Source of the DNA: Gautieria morchelliformis
Taxonomy: Eukaryota > Basidiomycota > Agaricomycetes > Gomphales > Gomphaceae
Direction: 5' to 3'
Assembly: GCA_015179125.1 (NCBI GenBank)
Contig: WHVA01000029.1
Coordinates: 248,001-312,000, forward strand
Length of the DNA stretch: 64,000 nucleotides
Positions 45,420 to 59,385 of the stretch are shown here, in pieces (within the stretch, counting starts at the first letter, position 1; each line of letters begins with the position of its first letter). The notes under the pieces are model-generated. The model ran no database searches. It saw only the letters and a program-made list of their open reading frames with translations, and had not been told where the DNA came from. Position numbers and translations under genes: made by a program.

Positions 45420-46668
45420 CAGTTGCGGGGGCCACGATTAAAGGAGATTAACGCAAACTGACCTGCCAAGAAAGTGCACTTCCGCATACGATAATTATCA
45501 TAACAGACACCCGATATACCCACGTGTGCGACGAGGGAAGCGTTTGCTGTCAAGGACGAGGTAGCCGAATAGGATTGCGCCAACGATGGCGCTGACAGCA
45601 GAGAGGGTGCTGTTGAGCACACGCGTTGCCCCGTCGAAACGTGCGGCATTGGCTGCGCCCTGATACGCATAGGAGAAGGAGGGCTAGTGAGGGTACAGGT
45701 CAAAGCAAGAGGGAAAGCAAGGGAGACATACTCACCGAGCATGCGCCAGTCGAAGAACACCTGGAAGGTGCCGACTACTTCGTCTCTGAATATGGTGTGT
45801 CCTTGGAGCTTGACGAGGGATCCATCTGCGCGAATGATGCAGTTTGGGCCAAGGACGAGGAATGTGGAGGCGGTTCCAATGAATATAATTACAAGGAAGG
45901 CCTGGAATGTGAAGCTTGGGTTATTAAGATTGACAGCAAAGATATCATTGCTGTTACTATGTATGTTGACGTCAAGACAGCCTGGAGCTTCCCGCTTTCA
46001 ATATTGATAGCGAGGGAAACAACAGAGCCGATGAACGCGCCAAATTGGAGAATAGCCCAGAATAAGGAGAAGGCCTTACCGTTGTCTTTTTCTAGAGGGT
46101 AGCCCATTATGATTTCACCCTGGGCGGACCAGAGGAGCGCAGCAGACAGGCCGAGGAGCCCGCCGGCGAAAATGAGAAACCACTTGGTGCCCTGGGTTTG
46201 GTGACTTGGTAGTATATACATGAGTAGGGGGAAGCATGCTGGGCTCAGTGGGCACACACCACCAAAGAGCACCGACATAGTGCATAGCCAAGGGTGCCGA
46301 TGAAGAGGGCTACTGGGGGACCGAGGACTGGACGACAATTGTCGTGTCGGTGAGGGGGAGAAGCTGAGAACGATTCAGATGTGTAACGCACTGTTGCAAA
46401 TTGCGCCACTAACGAAGCCAGCCAGTGTGAAGAGGCCATACAGGGTGCCGTTGGCCATGTCCACGAGTGAGACGTCTTGTATCCCGCCCCGAGATTAGTT
46501 AGGGCAAAGAATATGCCAGGTGTGCAGAAAGATGTAAAACCGACGAGGAATACCTGGAATGTAGGCATTCTCCAGAAGGGATGTGAGATGCATGCAGATG
46601 CAGACGAGGAGTATGACAAGTGCTAGGACTCACGTGTACCAGGGTGGCAGCTTCATAGTGCAGCATAG
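45420..46668 (-). pseudogene. UNC93-like MFS transporter, decayed copy B
   Basis: Homologous to exons 1 to about 6 of the gene at 10,314-12,217, lacking all the C-terminal exons, which end at the DIRS junction. It has frame-breaking losses relative to copy A: about 4 bp in exon 2 near 46,487, 2 bp in exon 3 near 46,277, about 23 bp near 45,672 and 10 bp near 45,507. Readable blocks include TPGIFFALTNLGAG, WFLIFAGGLLGLSAALLWSA and AQGEIIMGYPLEKDNGKAFS. Exon 1 ATG is near 46,660. Confidence 0.9.
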
Positions 46669-47895
46669 CGGTAAGGACGACAGCGCTGGAAAAGTATACA
46701 GTAGTCATTTACTTAAATCGGGTGTACAAGATACAAATCTGGGGAGGTTGGGTCGAGGCCTCGCTTCTGCTGCCGCGTGACGCCTGGACACCATGTGACG
46801 CCTGGACAGCAGAGGGTACTGCGATGCTAGATGATATGCCAAACTGGGAGTCGGTTCAAAGGTCGCCGTGATGGGTGACCGTGAGCAATTGGTTGTAATA
46901 CATAGTACAGTATTTGTCCTAGGGTACGTAAGAAGGGTACTGCTTTTACTACTCATGAGAGAATGGAAACTTATGTAAAGCGAGATTAACTTCAATACTG
47001 TGCATATTGGATTCTGACAATTGAAATCCTGTCCCTTGAATTTCAGAGGTGACGATGCTCAAGCACTGTAGGGAGTATGCCCTTACGCTGAGATCTATGG
47101 CCGAAATTCAAGCTTGAGCCATATTCAGCAGTGTCACTCATCACGCTACCCAATGAGAGCAATTGCACCCACGAAACCGGCGCGTCACGCTAAAAGGCCG
47201 TGAGCAAATATTGGTCGTAATACTACAGCATTCCACTGCTTCACCACTAAGAATTTCGGCTAATACACATCTAGGCATGTACGCGAGGGTCAATCGATTC
47301 AAGTTGGAGGTTGATGCCTGAAAGGTGAAGTTTGAGCTTGATGCTTGAATTACATAAAGTCACAGGTTGCTTTTGTTTGGTGGTGTTTGCAGCTAAGTAT
47401 AGTACATCTCCTTGCATACTTTCAGAACTATCCGTAGATTCCAGCTTTTTGGAATCCCCCTGACCTTTCGAAGTTGGTAAGACCAATTATTCTATCTCAT
47501 CATGCATTCCAGCCGGAATGAATTCACTGGCAGGATACAGCCTTACAACATGCATGCACGTGTCCGAGTCATATATAAAACTGCATACGATTTGTCCTAC
47601 CTGCTGACAAACGTCGGGAATAGGTATGTCTCTCATTCCTCACATTCAATTGCGGCCACCTGCTTTCCTTGCTTCTATCCCAACATGTGGCCGCCACAGT
47701 ATGTAAAACCATCTGAGTCCTGGATCTAGTAGGTTCAACCCGCGCGGTGGCTACAATGCATAATATATACACTGCGAGCTATTCTGCCGCGTTTAGCCAA
47801 CAAATTGGATGAGAATGACGTCGAATCGATCTTCTTGACCGAAAGTTACCATCTTCCCTTGCAGTGGCACATTTCATATAGAAACTATGGCCGTG
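45420..47895. repeat. Segmental duplication, right copy (partner 10,946-14,453)
   Basis: Same content as the partner without the 1071-bp insert (empty site at about 46,682). It keeps a 60-bp stretch near 47,597-47,660 lost in the partner. It ends at ATGGCCGTG, where the partner meets the copia LTR. Confidence 0.9.
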
Positions 47896-48934
47896 ACAAC
47901 GTGAACGATTATATCGTACTACTTATGTATAGATAGACTGTATATACATGCAATAAGACAATTTTTCTCGTTCAGGAAAACATTTTCCAAGGTGCCTTGG
48001 AGAATGTCCTTCGGTTTTCCTGAGGCCCTGAACCCTGATGATGCAACTGCAACGCACTTCGATAAGGCTTCGTGGAGCTCACAATGGTGTGCATTGCGCT
48101 ATCATCATACACCAAGTTATCCGCATACTGAAAACCCAAACGGAAGAGGGATAAAAGTAAAAACAAAAAAAAATCGAAGCACGCTGAAGTAGACATAGCC
48201 AGAAGATAGGATTTTGGAAGGCAAGGCATAATAATGTCTCCTGGGAATGCAATTCTGTCTCCGCCAAACAGCCGCCTGTCCTCGAATATAACCCAGACAT
48301 CTCAACATTAAGCCACTACGCCCCAGCACCACCAAAAAATATGAACCGCATATCAATCCAAAGCTCTCTATGAGGACAATCGGGGAAAATTATCCTTTGC
48401 ATCATATCTTCAATTTTTAACCAGTTATAGGTAAATCTTTGTGTTGCCTAGTCTTAGTACCACCGTATATTCTGCTTCTTGCCGCCTTGAACAGAATCCA
48501 TCCCTGAGGGTTATTAGGGTAGAGCCACTGTGGCCAGTACAGTCTGCAGATTTCTAATAATTACAGGTTATCATTGCGGGCTTTCTGTCCACGTGTACTA
48601 CTACCGAAGTTCTTAGGGGGATGACCAGGACGTCGTTTTCCAGATGGCATGGCGATTGAGATGGGTAGAGAGCTCATAATAATGACTGACCATTATATAG
48701 CTGAGAGAAATAAAGCAAGAACACCAGTGACTTTGTCCCACATTGTCCACCGAGACAAGTGCGTTAGGCGCAACAAAATAGAAACACAAAATAGAAATGG
48801 TGGGACAGTCGGTGGTTATGTAATTAACCATGCCCATACCTGAGCTAGAAAAGGCGCCGTCGAAATTGGGCCATGTTTAGTGCCACTGTGCGCCAATCAT
48901 CAGGAAAAACTGGGGATATTATGGAATGGTACTA
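47896..48934. other. No gene recognised; left arm of an inverted repeat
   Basis: 48,230-48,268 is an exact inverse match to 52,034-52,072 (39 bp). Flanking bases are weakly similar too, so the arms were once longer. No coding sequence is recognised. Confidence 0.5.
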
Positions 48935-49484
48935 GGGATGCACACCGTGCCGTACATCCACGGCTGTATGGTGCCGTATTACGGCCATGGCACCCGTACC
49001 GTCAAGGCTCGGTGTGCTGTGCCGACGGTACGGTATACGGTACGGTTTGACACCGTATATACCGTACAAATACGGCCATGTACGGTATGTACGGTATGTA
49101 TACGGCATGCATCGGTAAACGCCGAAAACGTGTTAGCCAAGCCAAAAACACAGCGCCTGACGGGCGCTACTGCTGGCATGTACACATCGGGCATGCCTAA
49201 TTAGTCTGCATAGGCTGACATAAAGCGCAGCTACCTGTGTAGGCCGCATAGGCGAGCATACTAATATAATGCAACGTCATAGTCTACATGGATCGGTCAC
49301 TAACCGATCTTCCAATAGCCCCACCGTATAATATTGCTGTCAACCGTAATATGGCCGGTATGGTGCCGTACCGTACCGTCAGAGGGGAGAGGTCTTGACC
49401 ATACGGACGGCATACGGTCTGCCGTATCCGTCAACCCGCCGTACATTATACGGCCGTGGCCGTAATACGGACGATGTGCATCCC
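48935..49484. mobile_element. TA-flanked MITE made of CCGTAC/GTACGG words
   Basis: Ends GGGATGCACA (48,935) and TGTGCATCCC (to 49,484) are perfect 10-bp inverted repeats flanked by TA on both sides (48,933-48,934, 49,485-49,486). Both flanking thirds are crowded with GTACGGTA, CCGTATAC and TACGGC words in both orientations; the middle (about 49,110-49,310) is free of them. No coding sequence. TA target duplication suggests Tc1/mariner-type mobilisation. Confidence 0.85.
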
Positions 49485-49904
49485 TAATTGGGATCCACTG
49501 ACAAGAAGCCCGGATGCCCACTGTTTAATCGCGTACTCCACCTATGTATCTCATGAATTGCGAGGGCATAGACCGAGTTGAAGTGACCTACCGCAGTGAA
49601 GACGAGCGCAATCACAGGGTCCGGGATTGGGTTGAATGAGACGCCAAACACTATGCCGTCAGACTTGATGCCCAGTGGAAATCAGCTTGAATTAGGGCTG
49701 CGTATAGATGTAAATATCTGTAAAATAAGCGCTGCATGTGAGAACCGCCACAAACCGAGAAATGGAACTATAACCGATATTTTGGTCGGCTGAGAGATGC
49801 GCAGAGTCGCTGTGAGATGTGTAGGGATGTTCTCACCGGTAGATAGCAGAATAAAACCGATTTTTTCTGTATTGCGGTATGTGTACAACCGCTGGTACAT
49901 GTAC

Positions 49905-50070
49905 ACAACCGATCCCTCGGCTCTGCACCCACCTGCACCGCGTGCCCCAGCACCGATCCCTCCACTCTGCATCCACCTGCACCATGCGCCCCAGCACCGA
50001 TCCCTCCACGCTCCGTGTCCACCTGCACCACACGCCCCAGCACCGATCCCTCTGCTCTGCATCCACCCGT
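49905..50070. repeat. Imperfect tandem array, CACCTGCACC...GCCCCAGCACCGATCCCTC
   Basis: Four units of about 40-45 bp, each with CACCGATCCCTC, a CTCTGC/CTCCGTG variant and CACCTGCACCA-GCGCCCC. They read as low-complexity Pro/Thr in one frame and are unlikely to be coding. Confidence 0.75.
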
Positions 50071-50339
50071 ACCACGTTTATGTAATGGCTAGAAAGAAAA
50101 AACTGAAATGAATGAGAAAGCAATGAAATAAAATGAGAGATATATGCACCAATGTAATGTGAAGCGAGTGTTTGATCAGCGATATCAGGTTGATGAGTTT
50201 GGCTTGGAGCCCTTCATGTCGGGCGATATCTTGCATGACTTGTTCATTTCCCTGAGTTCACTGTAGAACTCATAGATGAGACACTGGCATAACTGAATAA
50301 AGATTTTAACTCACCTCCTTGTCCGCTTCTGAGTTGCGA

Positions 50340-50890
50340 ATGCATCTTTAACGCCGCCCCTCATTGACCTGACCAGACCTGACGAGGCCCGTCGAGTACA
50401 GAGCGCCCGGGCGCGCTGGGTACAGCATGTCAGCGACGACGCTATGGGCATGGGAGTGGACACGGACGGCGTGGGGCTGGACACAAGGCACGCCGCCGAC
50501 ATCGAGCTCGCACGACACAGTCGAGGCTGAGGAGCCACACCTTGTGCGCAGGGAGAACTGTGAGGTTTGCAGGGTGGAGGGCGGCATTGAGGAGGTGCGC
50601 GAGGCCATGCTGGAGCTCGTTGAGCGCGGCGGGGGCGTGGTGTGGGTACGCAGCGGGAGAGCTGGCATGCGGCGCGGTCAGCGGCGGAAGATATAGATAT
50701 AGATATGGAGAGCCCAGCACTGACCAGGACACCGTGTGGGAAATGCGGCCGCCATCTGTAGCGTCTACGGCGCGCTCGATATCTACGAGCCGTCTTGCAG
50801 GCGGCGAGGATGGCGCAGCCGCTGAGGGTGAGGTGGGCGCTGCCATTGGCCAGGGTGAATCCGACGATACTGGGACTTCTTCTCGCCCGT
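50340..50890 (+). pseudogene. GC-rich possible captured gene fragment, unknown
   Basis: Sudden rise in GC inside the TA-flanked element. One plus frame reads EAEEPHLVRRENCEVCRVEG, GIEEVREAMLELVERGGGVV, a protein-like helix, and another (50,700-50,900) reads RPPSVASTARSISTSRLAGG. I can name no family. It could be host gene DNA captured by the transposon. Confidence 0.3.
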
Positions 50891-52108
50891 ATCCGTCGAT
50901 TCCTTCCTGTAGATAAATGAATAAATAAAAATTCATAGCAAAGAGAGGCTCCTTACATGTCCTGTCATACCGTCCAGATTCGCGTCTTGGTAGTTTTGGT
51001 CGTCCCCCTCCATCGCGTTGTTGGCCTCCACCGCTTCATCTCCCTCTATCGCGTCGTTGCCCTCCATGTCATCGCCTCCTTTAATCGCGTGGTCACGCTC
51101 CATCCGTTCTCGCCACCTATCGCATCGTCTCCCCCGTTGCCTCTTTCACCGGGAAGCGAAGCAGCATGCACGCCAGGCAGGAACTCAGGGAGATGGTGGC
51201 GGAACTTGGCGTGTCGAAAGTATGCTGGGGCGCTGGGGGAAAAGAAGCGCATAAGTCCAACAAAATGCACGTCACGGTGTGGTAGATCTGAAAAACGCAG
51301 AGGGTTCCAGTGCCGTGCGTATGCAGAAATCCGAGAGCGCGTGGCGCTTAGCGTCTCTGTGTCTCTGATAGATGAAAAAATCAGCGACGAGTGCATCTGC
51401 AGAAATGAAGAATCCACACCATTGGGTAAACGAAGATCAAGTTTGGATGCAGATGCAAATAGAAGATCGAGCAGAACGCAGATGCGTGTGTCTGCGATGC
51501 AAGTGCAAGCAGAGACAGGAAATCGGGTGACGACTGGAGTGCAGATGCGAGTGTGTGTACAGACACGGAAAAATGAGTGCGAGTGCAGATGCGAGTGACA
51601 GAAATGAGACAAGTCGATGGCAAGTGCATTGAGCGAAGATGTTGCCAAGCAGAAGATTTTTTAGTTTCTGAGCGCTGCGAAAAGTGTTGGGCACGCCGGT
51701 ATCGGTTGGTGGGGGTTCTGAACCGGAAGCAAGTACTGAGTTTTGTAATAAAAAAATTTCGTGCATCGGTGCGTCACCGGTACCTACAGATTTAACTCCG
51801 AATTTGTATTTCATTATCGGTATTTACAGCTACGTGCAGCCCTAATCCGAGCCGATTTCCACTGGGCTTGATGATCAAGAGGCCGATAATTTTGCTGTGG
51901 TGTGCTCGATCCGGGCAACAAAACGAGCCAGCACTCGTATTTTTTCGTAGAGTACATGGCGAGCTACATAAAATTGAGACAGGAATGCATTGTGGATGAG
52001 ACAAAGGCCCCAACGCGCTGTGACACCGGGCTATTTGGCGGAGACAGAATTGCATTCCCAGGAGACATTATTCATTTTTCCTTTTGGAATCCTGCTAGGT
52101 TATTTTTG

Positions 52109-52366
52109 GGAACTAGGGTAATTATATATAGAGTATCGAGGAACAAAGAGTTGTAAAATTGTGCATTGTGGATGATATTCACTCCAGATTGATAGGAAGG
52201 CCGACATCCTGACATCCTAGTGACGATTTGCTGTACGGCGGAAATTCGCAAGGTCGCGTCGCGGTCGAATTCAAATATCATCGATAGCCTAGCAACATTA
52301 TACAGTACATAAATATCCCTTGAGTTGGTAAATATAGGATTTCGAACCTCGACGACTTCGCTACTA
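52109..52366 (+). repeat. Dispersed 260-bp repeat, inverted partner of 22,934-23,193
   Basis: Lies 72 bp before the ATG of alpha-glucosidase copy B, so it forms most of the near-upstream DNA of that gene. The preceding 52,034-52,072 is the exact inverse of 48,230-48,268. Confidence 0.88.
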
Positions 52367-52403
52367 GTAGGTTGCGACGTGTTAATTACCGACCATGCAA
52401 CAC

Positions 52404-55168
<2,765 letters not shown>

Positions 55169-55626
55169 CGTAAGGTTAGAAGGTCAGAAGCTCTGTTGGG
55201 GGGTGAGGTGATGCCTCAACTACCGTGCTTTCAGGAACAGGAAAGTCTTGGTGAGAACCTGGTCAGAGGTTAGATACGGCACTCAGTCACGCCCCAACTT
55301 GCGCGTAGTCACAGTAACAACGGTGGACATCGTCACTACAATGACCTGCAGCTGCGGCAGTCCAGTACGCCCTCTTACTCTGACACACCTCACTCATTTC
55401 AATAGGTATAACGAAAGCGAGTTTCATCTCAATTTATCCATCAATGATTAATGTCTTTATACTTAGTTCTAGGAGATAACGGAAACCCAATTGGGACTTC
55501 TAAACAAAATGTTTGATGGAAGTCTCTCGTTTAGTAGTCGGCTGCGCCTAAGCATGACGCCCACGTGATCACTTTCCCACTATATGAAGCCAGTGTTCCT
55601 AACGAAAGGCGGTTGGAGCGACCACC
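55169..55626. promoter_or_regulatory. Upstream region of the sugar transporter
   Basis: About 460 bp between the end of the duplicated segment and the transporter ATG. CACTATATGAAG near 55,578 lies about 45 bp before the ATG and could serve as a TATA element. No Mal/Mig-type site is claimed. Confidence 0.35.
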
Positions 55627-58600
55627 ATGGCTTCACCACAGGATAAGCGTGAGGCAGAGTCTACTCACGACGAACATGTGTGCGTTGTACCAGCTGATGT
55701 TGCCTTCATTCTTTGCATCAACTCATTGGCGTCCTGCAATTACAGGTCTATATCTGACGATAGCGTACACAAGAACAATGATGATGCCCCCAACCTCAAC
55801 AACAATCTCAGTGCACGGTACGTGTCCATCTGCCTGCCCTGCATGTCATAACCCTACACCTCTTCTGCAGAATCCGCAACCCTCTGGCTGGCATTTCGCG
55901 CAAACGGCTCATGGCGGACGTCGATAAGTTTGCGCAAGAACAGAATATGACAGATATTAGTTTTCTCTTACGCAAAGGTCCGTATTGTTTGAGCAAAGTG
56001 GTCACATGTAGTTACACATCTTGCTTTCACAGGCGCACTCGTTGCCCAAAACCCCCCCGCATTTGAGTCTATTGAAGGTCTTGACGAGAACGAACGTGAA
56101 GCGCTCCGGAACGAAGTCGTGCACAAGTGGTCGCAGCCGAGAGCTCTATATCTGACTGTGATTTTATGTTCTGTGGGCGCTGCTGTTCAGTGAGTGTCTG
56201 TTTAGTCTCCTAGAGGCTACCTCCTCGCCTTTTATGCTATTTGTTTCGCGTTGATATAACTGGTTATATTGTGAGCTGGATGGTCAGTCTTTAGAGAGAT
56301 TTGCATCCAAGCACTCTCGCTGGTCTCCCTTATTGATTTACTATTACGTTTCTCGGCTTCCTTTGATGTTCAGGGAAGGCCAGGATTGTGGAGTTCTAGC
56401 ACTGTTTCCATTCATCGGACATTCTGTGAACGATGGTTATGCTCTTCCCCGGTTGCTCGTTGTCACCCCAATCCTCTCCCCTGTCATACGCCATGCTGAA
56501 ATGAAATGCATTTGATAGAGGCTGGGATCAAACGGGCTCCAATGGGGCGAATCTCTCTTTCCCCCTAGAGTTCGGCATTGGAGCTACTACAGGCCCAAAT
56601 GTAGACCGCGACAACTGGCTCGTTGGTTTGGTCAATAGTGCGCCTTATATCGCGAGCGCATTGGGGTGCGTCTGGTTTCGGTTTGCATGCTTCCCGAAGT
56701 TACCACTGATATGCAATCCCCCTCATTTCTATAATAAATCACGCGTCCACAGTGGTTGCTGGCTTAGTGACCCGCTCAATTTTTACTTCGGTCGTCGAGG
56801 CACGATATTTTTCGCTGCCATTTTCTGCCTGGTTTCAGTCATCGGCTCCGGTTTCACCCATTCTTGGCCGCAGCTCTTCGCGTGCCGTTTGCTGCTTGGT
56901 ATTGGTATGGGGGCAAAGGCAAGGTGCGTACCCGTTTGCTACATTAGCAGAAATGCCTCGAATTCAGATTCGACATTAGCACTGTCCCGATATACGCTGC
57001 TGAAAACTGTCCCGCAAGTATCAGAGGCGGTTTGGTGATGTCTTGGCAGATGTGGACCGCCTTTGGTATTTTTATGTGCGTTTGATTCTATTCGATCCCT
57101 TTTTCTTCTCAGTTCACACTACCTACAATATTCCTCTCCAGAGGCTTTGCCGCCAACCTTGTGCTGTTCCAAGTTGGCAACGTTGCTTGGCGGCTGCAAT
57201 TGGGTTCCGCATTTTTACCGGCCGTCCCGCTCGTCATCGGAATTTACTTCTGTCCAGGTGCGTCCTGACCTAACGTTATAGCTGGTCTTTAATTATACAT
57301 GCAATGAAGAGTCACCACGCTGGTATATGAAAAAGGGGCGTTATGCAGATGCATACAAGAGCTTATGTCGATTGCGGAATACCCCGCTCCAGGCTGGTAA
57401 GCTTGTTCTTAAGCCTCCGGCTCATTGCCGTTTCGCTGACAATTCGTTTTTACAGCGCGCGACCTTTACTATATTCATTCAATTCTCACTATAGAAAAGG
57501 ACATCATCGGCAGAAGCAATTATGTTACTCGCTTTATTCAGCTCTTCACCATTCCCCGTGTGAGGCGAGCAACTTTGGCATCATTCACCGTCATGATCGC
57601 GCAGCAAATGTGTGGCAGTATGTCATTGCTATCTTAAACTTACCTTGTGTGGATACTTATGCATTATATGTCAGTCAATATCATAGCGTTCTATTCGTCC
57701 ACGGTGTTCGAAGAAGCTAACGCGTCACAAAAAACTGCACTGTTAGCCTCGTTCGGTTTCGGTCTGGTGAACTTCGTGTACGCATAACACCCGCCTACGC
57801 TAGCCGCCCGTCCGCAAATACTAACATCACCTATGTTCAGATTTGCCTTCCCGGCCGTCCGCACGATCGACACTTACGGTCGTCGCACGCTTCTTCTTTT
57901 CACGTTTCCCCAGATGGCTTGGACCCTTCTGGCTGCCGGATTTTCGTTCTTCATCCCATCTAGCAGTCGAGCACATTTGGGTGCCATCGCGCTATTTATC
58001 TTTCTATTTGCGGCATTCTATTCCCCCGGAGAGGGCCCTGTGCCCTTCACGTATTCGGCGGAAGTGTTCCCGTTGAGTCATCGTGGTACGTATCTTTAAT
58101 GATATAGTTCCATTCATTTAACCCGATTCCACCACGTTTTGACAGAGGTGGGGATGAGCTGGGCTGTCGCTACAAATCTTTTCTGGGCTGCTGTCTTATC
58201 GGTCTCCTTCCCCCGTATCCTCGCTGCTTTCACCGCTACTGGTGCATTCGGGTTTTACGCGTACGTTCTTTAGACAAATCTGTCCAGTGGTTTGTGCATT
58301 GACATCGGAAATCCAGCGGCTTAAATCTGGTAGCGTTCGTGATGATCTTTTTGTGGGTTCCAGAAACCAAACAACGCACACTGGAGGAGCTGGATTATGT
58401 CTGTACGTCTCGGTTCCCTGTCGCGTCTCAAAACATTAAGCGCTCATTCCATCTGCCCAGTCGCGGTCCCCACTCGGATCCATATGAAATATCAAGTCAC
58501 GAAAGCCCTTCCTTACTGGGTTAAACGATACATCTACATGAAAAAGGATGCCAAGTTAGAACCCCTGTACCGCTTCGATGCACCTGTTGCAGAAGACCTT

Positions 58601-58627
58601 AAAAAGGCGGTAGAGAAGTCATACTGA
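55627..58627 (+). CDS. MFS sugar transporter (hexose/alpha-glucoside type)
   Basis: About 12 exons. Start [18 protein letters not shown]; then [40 protein letters not shown] (first helix), [58 protein letters not shown] (R-x-G-R-R loop), [60 protein letters not shown] (PESPRW signature), [73 protein letters not shown], and [14 protein letters not shown], then a cytosolic tail ending EKSY at TGA 58,625-58,627. This is a full set of sugar-porter (2.A.1.1) signatures with about 12 helices, in the plasma membrane by family rule. Lying next to an alpha-glucosidase on one strand suggests uptake of maltose or a similar sugar. No lesion was seen. Confidence 0.9.
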
Positions 58628-59385
58628 GGAGATGGAGTCTACTATATCCCGATCAATATGGAGTGCCATGAGTATGGATCTGGACATACGCTGTAACGCT
58701 CCCCAAGTACTACTGTTTCGACGTGATATCATGCCTATTCTTTTTGTTGTATATATAAGTATTACACATTTATGTATTATATATACGTAAATGGGCGTTG
58801 CCGTAATGTGGGAAACATAAAAGGCCCCATTTTGGTCAAGATGCTAGGACCAACGGTCGACAGCTCATACATAATTTTTGTCTTTCACTTACTAACTTCG
58901 AACCTTTCAGTAGCAAATTTACCTTGATCCCATACCGAAAGCCACGGAATATTTGTGATGCTGACTCTGTGAGGCTCAAGAAAAATTAATAAATCCTGCC
59001 TAAGTTTAACTTTCGTTCACAGGTAAGGGATGTATCTATGAGATACCATCCTGCTCATGATGGCGCCCGGCCGAACTGCTGGTCACAGTTCGATCAAATG
59101 AATGGGTGTCAGCACTATGCCACCCCGACACAGCTTCTGCTAACTTTAATTCGTTGATCTATTTCTCTGACGTGTGGACATGCAGTGTACTGTCAGTACC
59201 AAAACAATCATGAGTGATACAGGGGTAGTATCCGATGAGGAATCTTCGAGGAGTGCAAATGGTGGAGTAAATATTGCGGTCCGGGCCAAATGCAGGCCTC
59301 TTTCATGATCCCACCATGGATATCTCCTCGTAACGCCACGATCACAGGGCGGTAAAGACCATAGGAGGGAGCATGGACATCGCAT
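58628..59385. other. Convergent 3' region between transporter and F-box gene
   Basis: AT-rich with TATATA words (58,752-58,795) likely in the 3' UTR. No gene, repeat or RNA seen. Confidence 0.5.

Larger units (their letters stand above)
49695..51842. mobile_element. TA-flanked DNA transposon, non-autonomous, 2.1 kb
   Basis: GGGCTGCGTATAGATGTAAATA (49,695) is inversely matched by the right end ...TATTTACAGC-TACGTGCAGCCC (51,842), with TA at both edges. The inverted similarity goes on outside the TA for about 25 bp (CCCAGTGGAAATC at 49,672 and, inverted, about 51,856), so it may have inserted into, or extend to, a larger inverted repeat. The inside has a CCGATCCCTC/CACCTGCACC array (49,905-50,070) and GC-rich DNA at 50,340-50,890 unlike the ends. 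No transposase. Confidence 0.65.

Noticed and set aside
51046..51648. 200-codon minus-strand gene inside the 2.1-kb element
   Set aside because: Low-complexity Cys/His/Ser reading that mirrors a repeated GCAGATGCGAGTG-type array on the plus strand; no domain.
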